A stretch of 64,000 nt of DNA from Corydoras sp. C115 (taxonomy: Eukaryota; Chordata; Actinopteri; Siluriformes; Callichthyidae), in NCBI GenBank assembly GCA_019802505.1, contig JAFMOC010000031.1, forward strand, positions 2,063,501-2,127,500, read 5' to 3'. Below the pieces are notes generated by a model. The model saw nothing but the letters and a program-made list of their open reading frames with translations. It did not search any database and was not told the origin of the DNA. A program made the position numbers and the translations under genes. Shown piece by piece: positions 63,827 to 64,000 of the stretch. Positions within the stretch are counted from its first letter, which is position 1, and every line of letters starts with the position of its first letter.

Positions 63827-64000
63827 GTATTCCCTTTATTTCCAATTTTCCTCTAAAAATCGCTCACTTTTAATTTGAATTCTTTTTAAATGTTTTTTTT
63901 TTCTGGGATCTTTGTGCAATCATAACATGCACTATGATTACACTGAGAAGTGTGTATTAATGTTTAGAAGCTTAAAATATCATGTTCTTTTACATTTACT

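Overview
This window looks like teleost fish genomic DNA. Genes have short exons with GT/AG borders, introns carry many copies of one tRNA-derived SINE family, and CA/TA microsatellites and hAT-type transposon remnants are present. The recognisable genes (macrod1, ccdc88b, a rom1-type tetraspanin, malat1, scyl1) all have human counterparts on 11q12-q13, so the block is a conserved synteny segment. I cannot name the species.

Layout. 491-4320 (+): the last three coding exons of macrod1 (ADP-ribosyl hydrolase), entering from the left edge. 4.7-13.4 kb: intergenic DNA with SINE copies, a perfect 42-bp palindrome and old repeats. 13751-35010 (-): a complete 28-exon ccdc88b gene. The spliced exons stay in frame and give 1578 codons plus a stop. 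It is tail-to-tail with macrod1. 35.5-36.1 kb: a composite SINE. 36958-40526 (-): a complete five-exon retinal tetraspanin of the peripherin-2/ROM1 family (355 aa). 42067-46010 (-): a coiled-coil gene that I can place only by resemblance to the TJAP1/BEGAIN coiled coil; its 5' end is not resolved. 46-49.9 kb: intergenic, with a malat1-like fragment and repeats. About 49.9-54.85 kb (+): the long noncoding RNA malat1. 56881-63826 (+): the first 12 exons of scyl1, cut by the right edge.

The most striking system is the 3' end of malat1. At 54771-54850 lie two U-rich motifs and a genomically encoded A-rich tract that can form a U.A-U triple helix. They are followed at once by a tRNA-like mascRNA at 54851-54907. 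This is the RNase P-processed, non-polyadenylated end known from mammals, and here it is conserved nearly base for base in its key parts. A 130-bp block of malat1 recurs about 4.7 kb upstream on the same strand, roughly where mammals carry NEAT1.

Other points of note: a predicted macrod1 C-terminus ending in Ser-Lys-Leu (a peroxisomal PTS1 signal); a SINE whose target-site duplication carries the likely branch point of a ccdc88b intron; a GC-AG intron and a 29-nt micro-exon in the TJAP1-like gene; and several SINE rearrangements (dimer, tandem duplication, carried flank).
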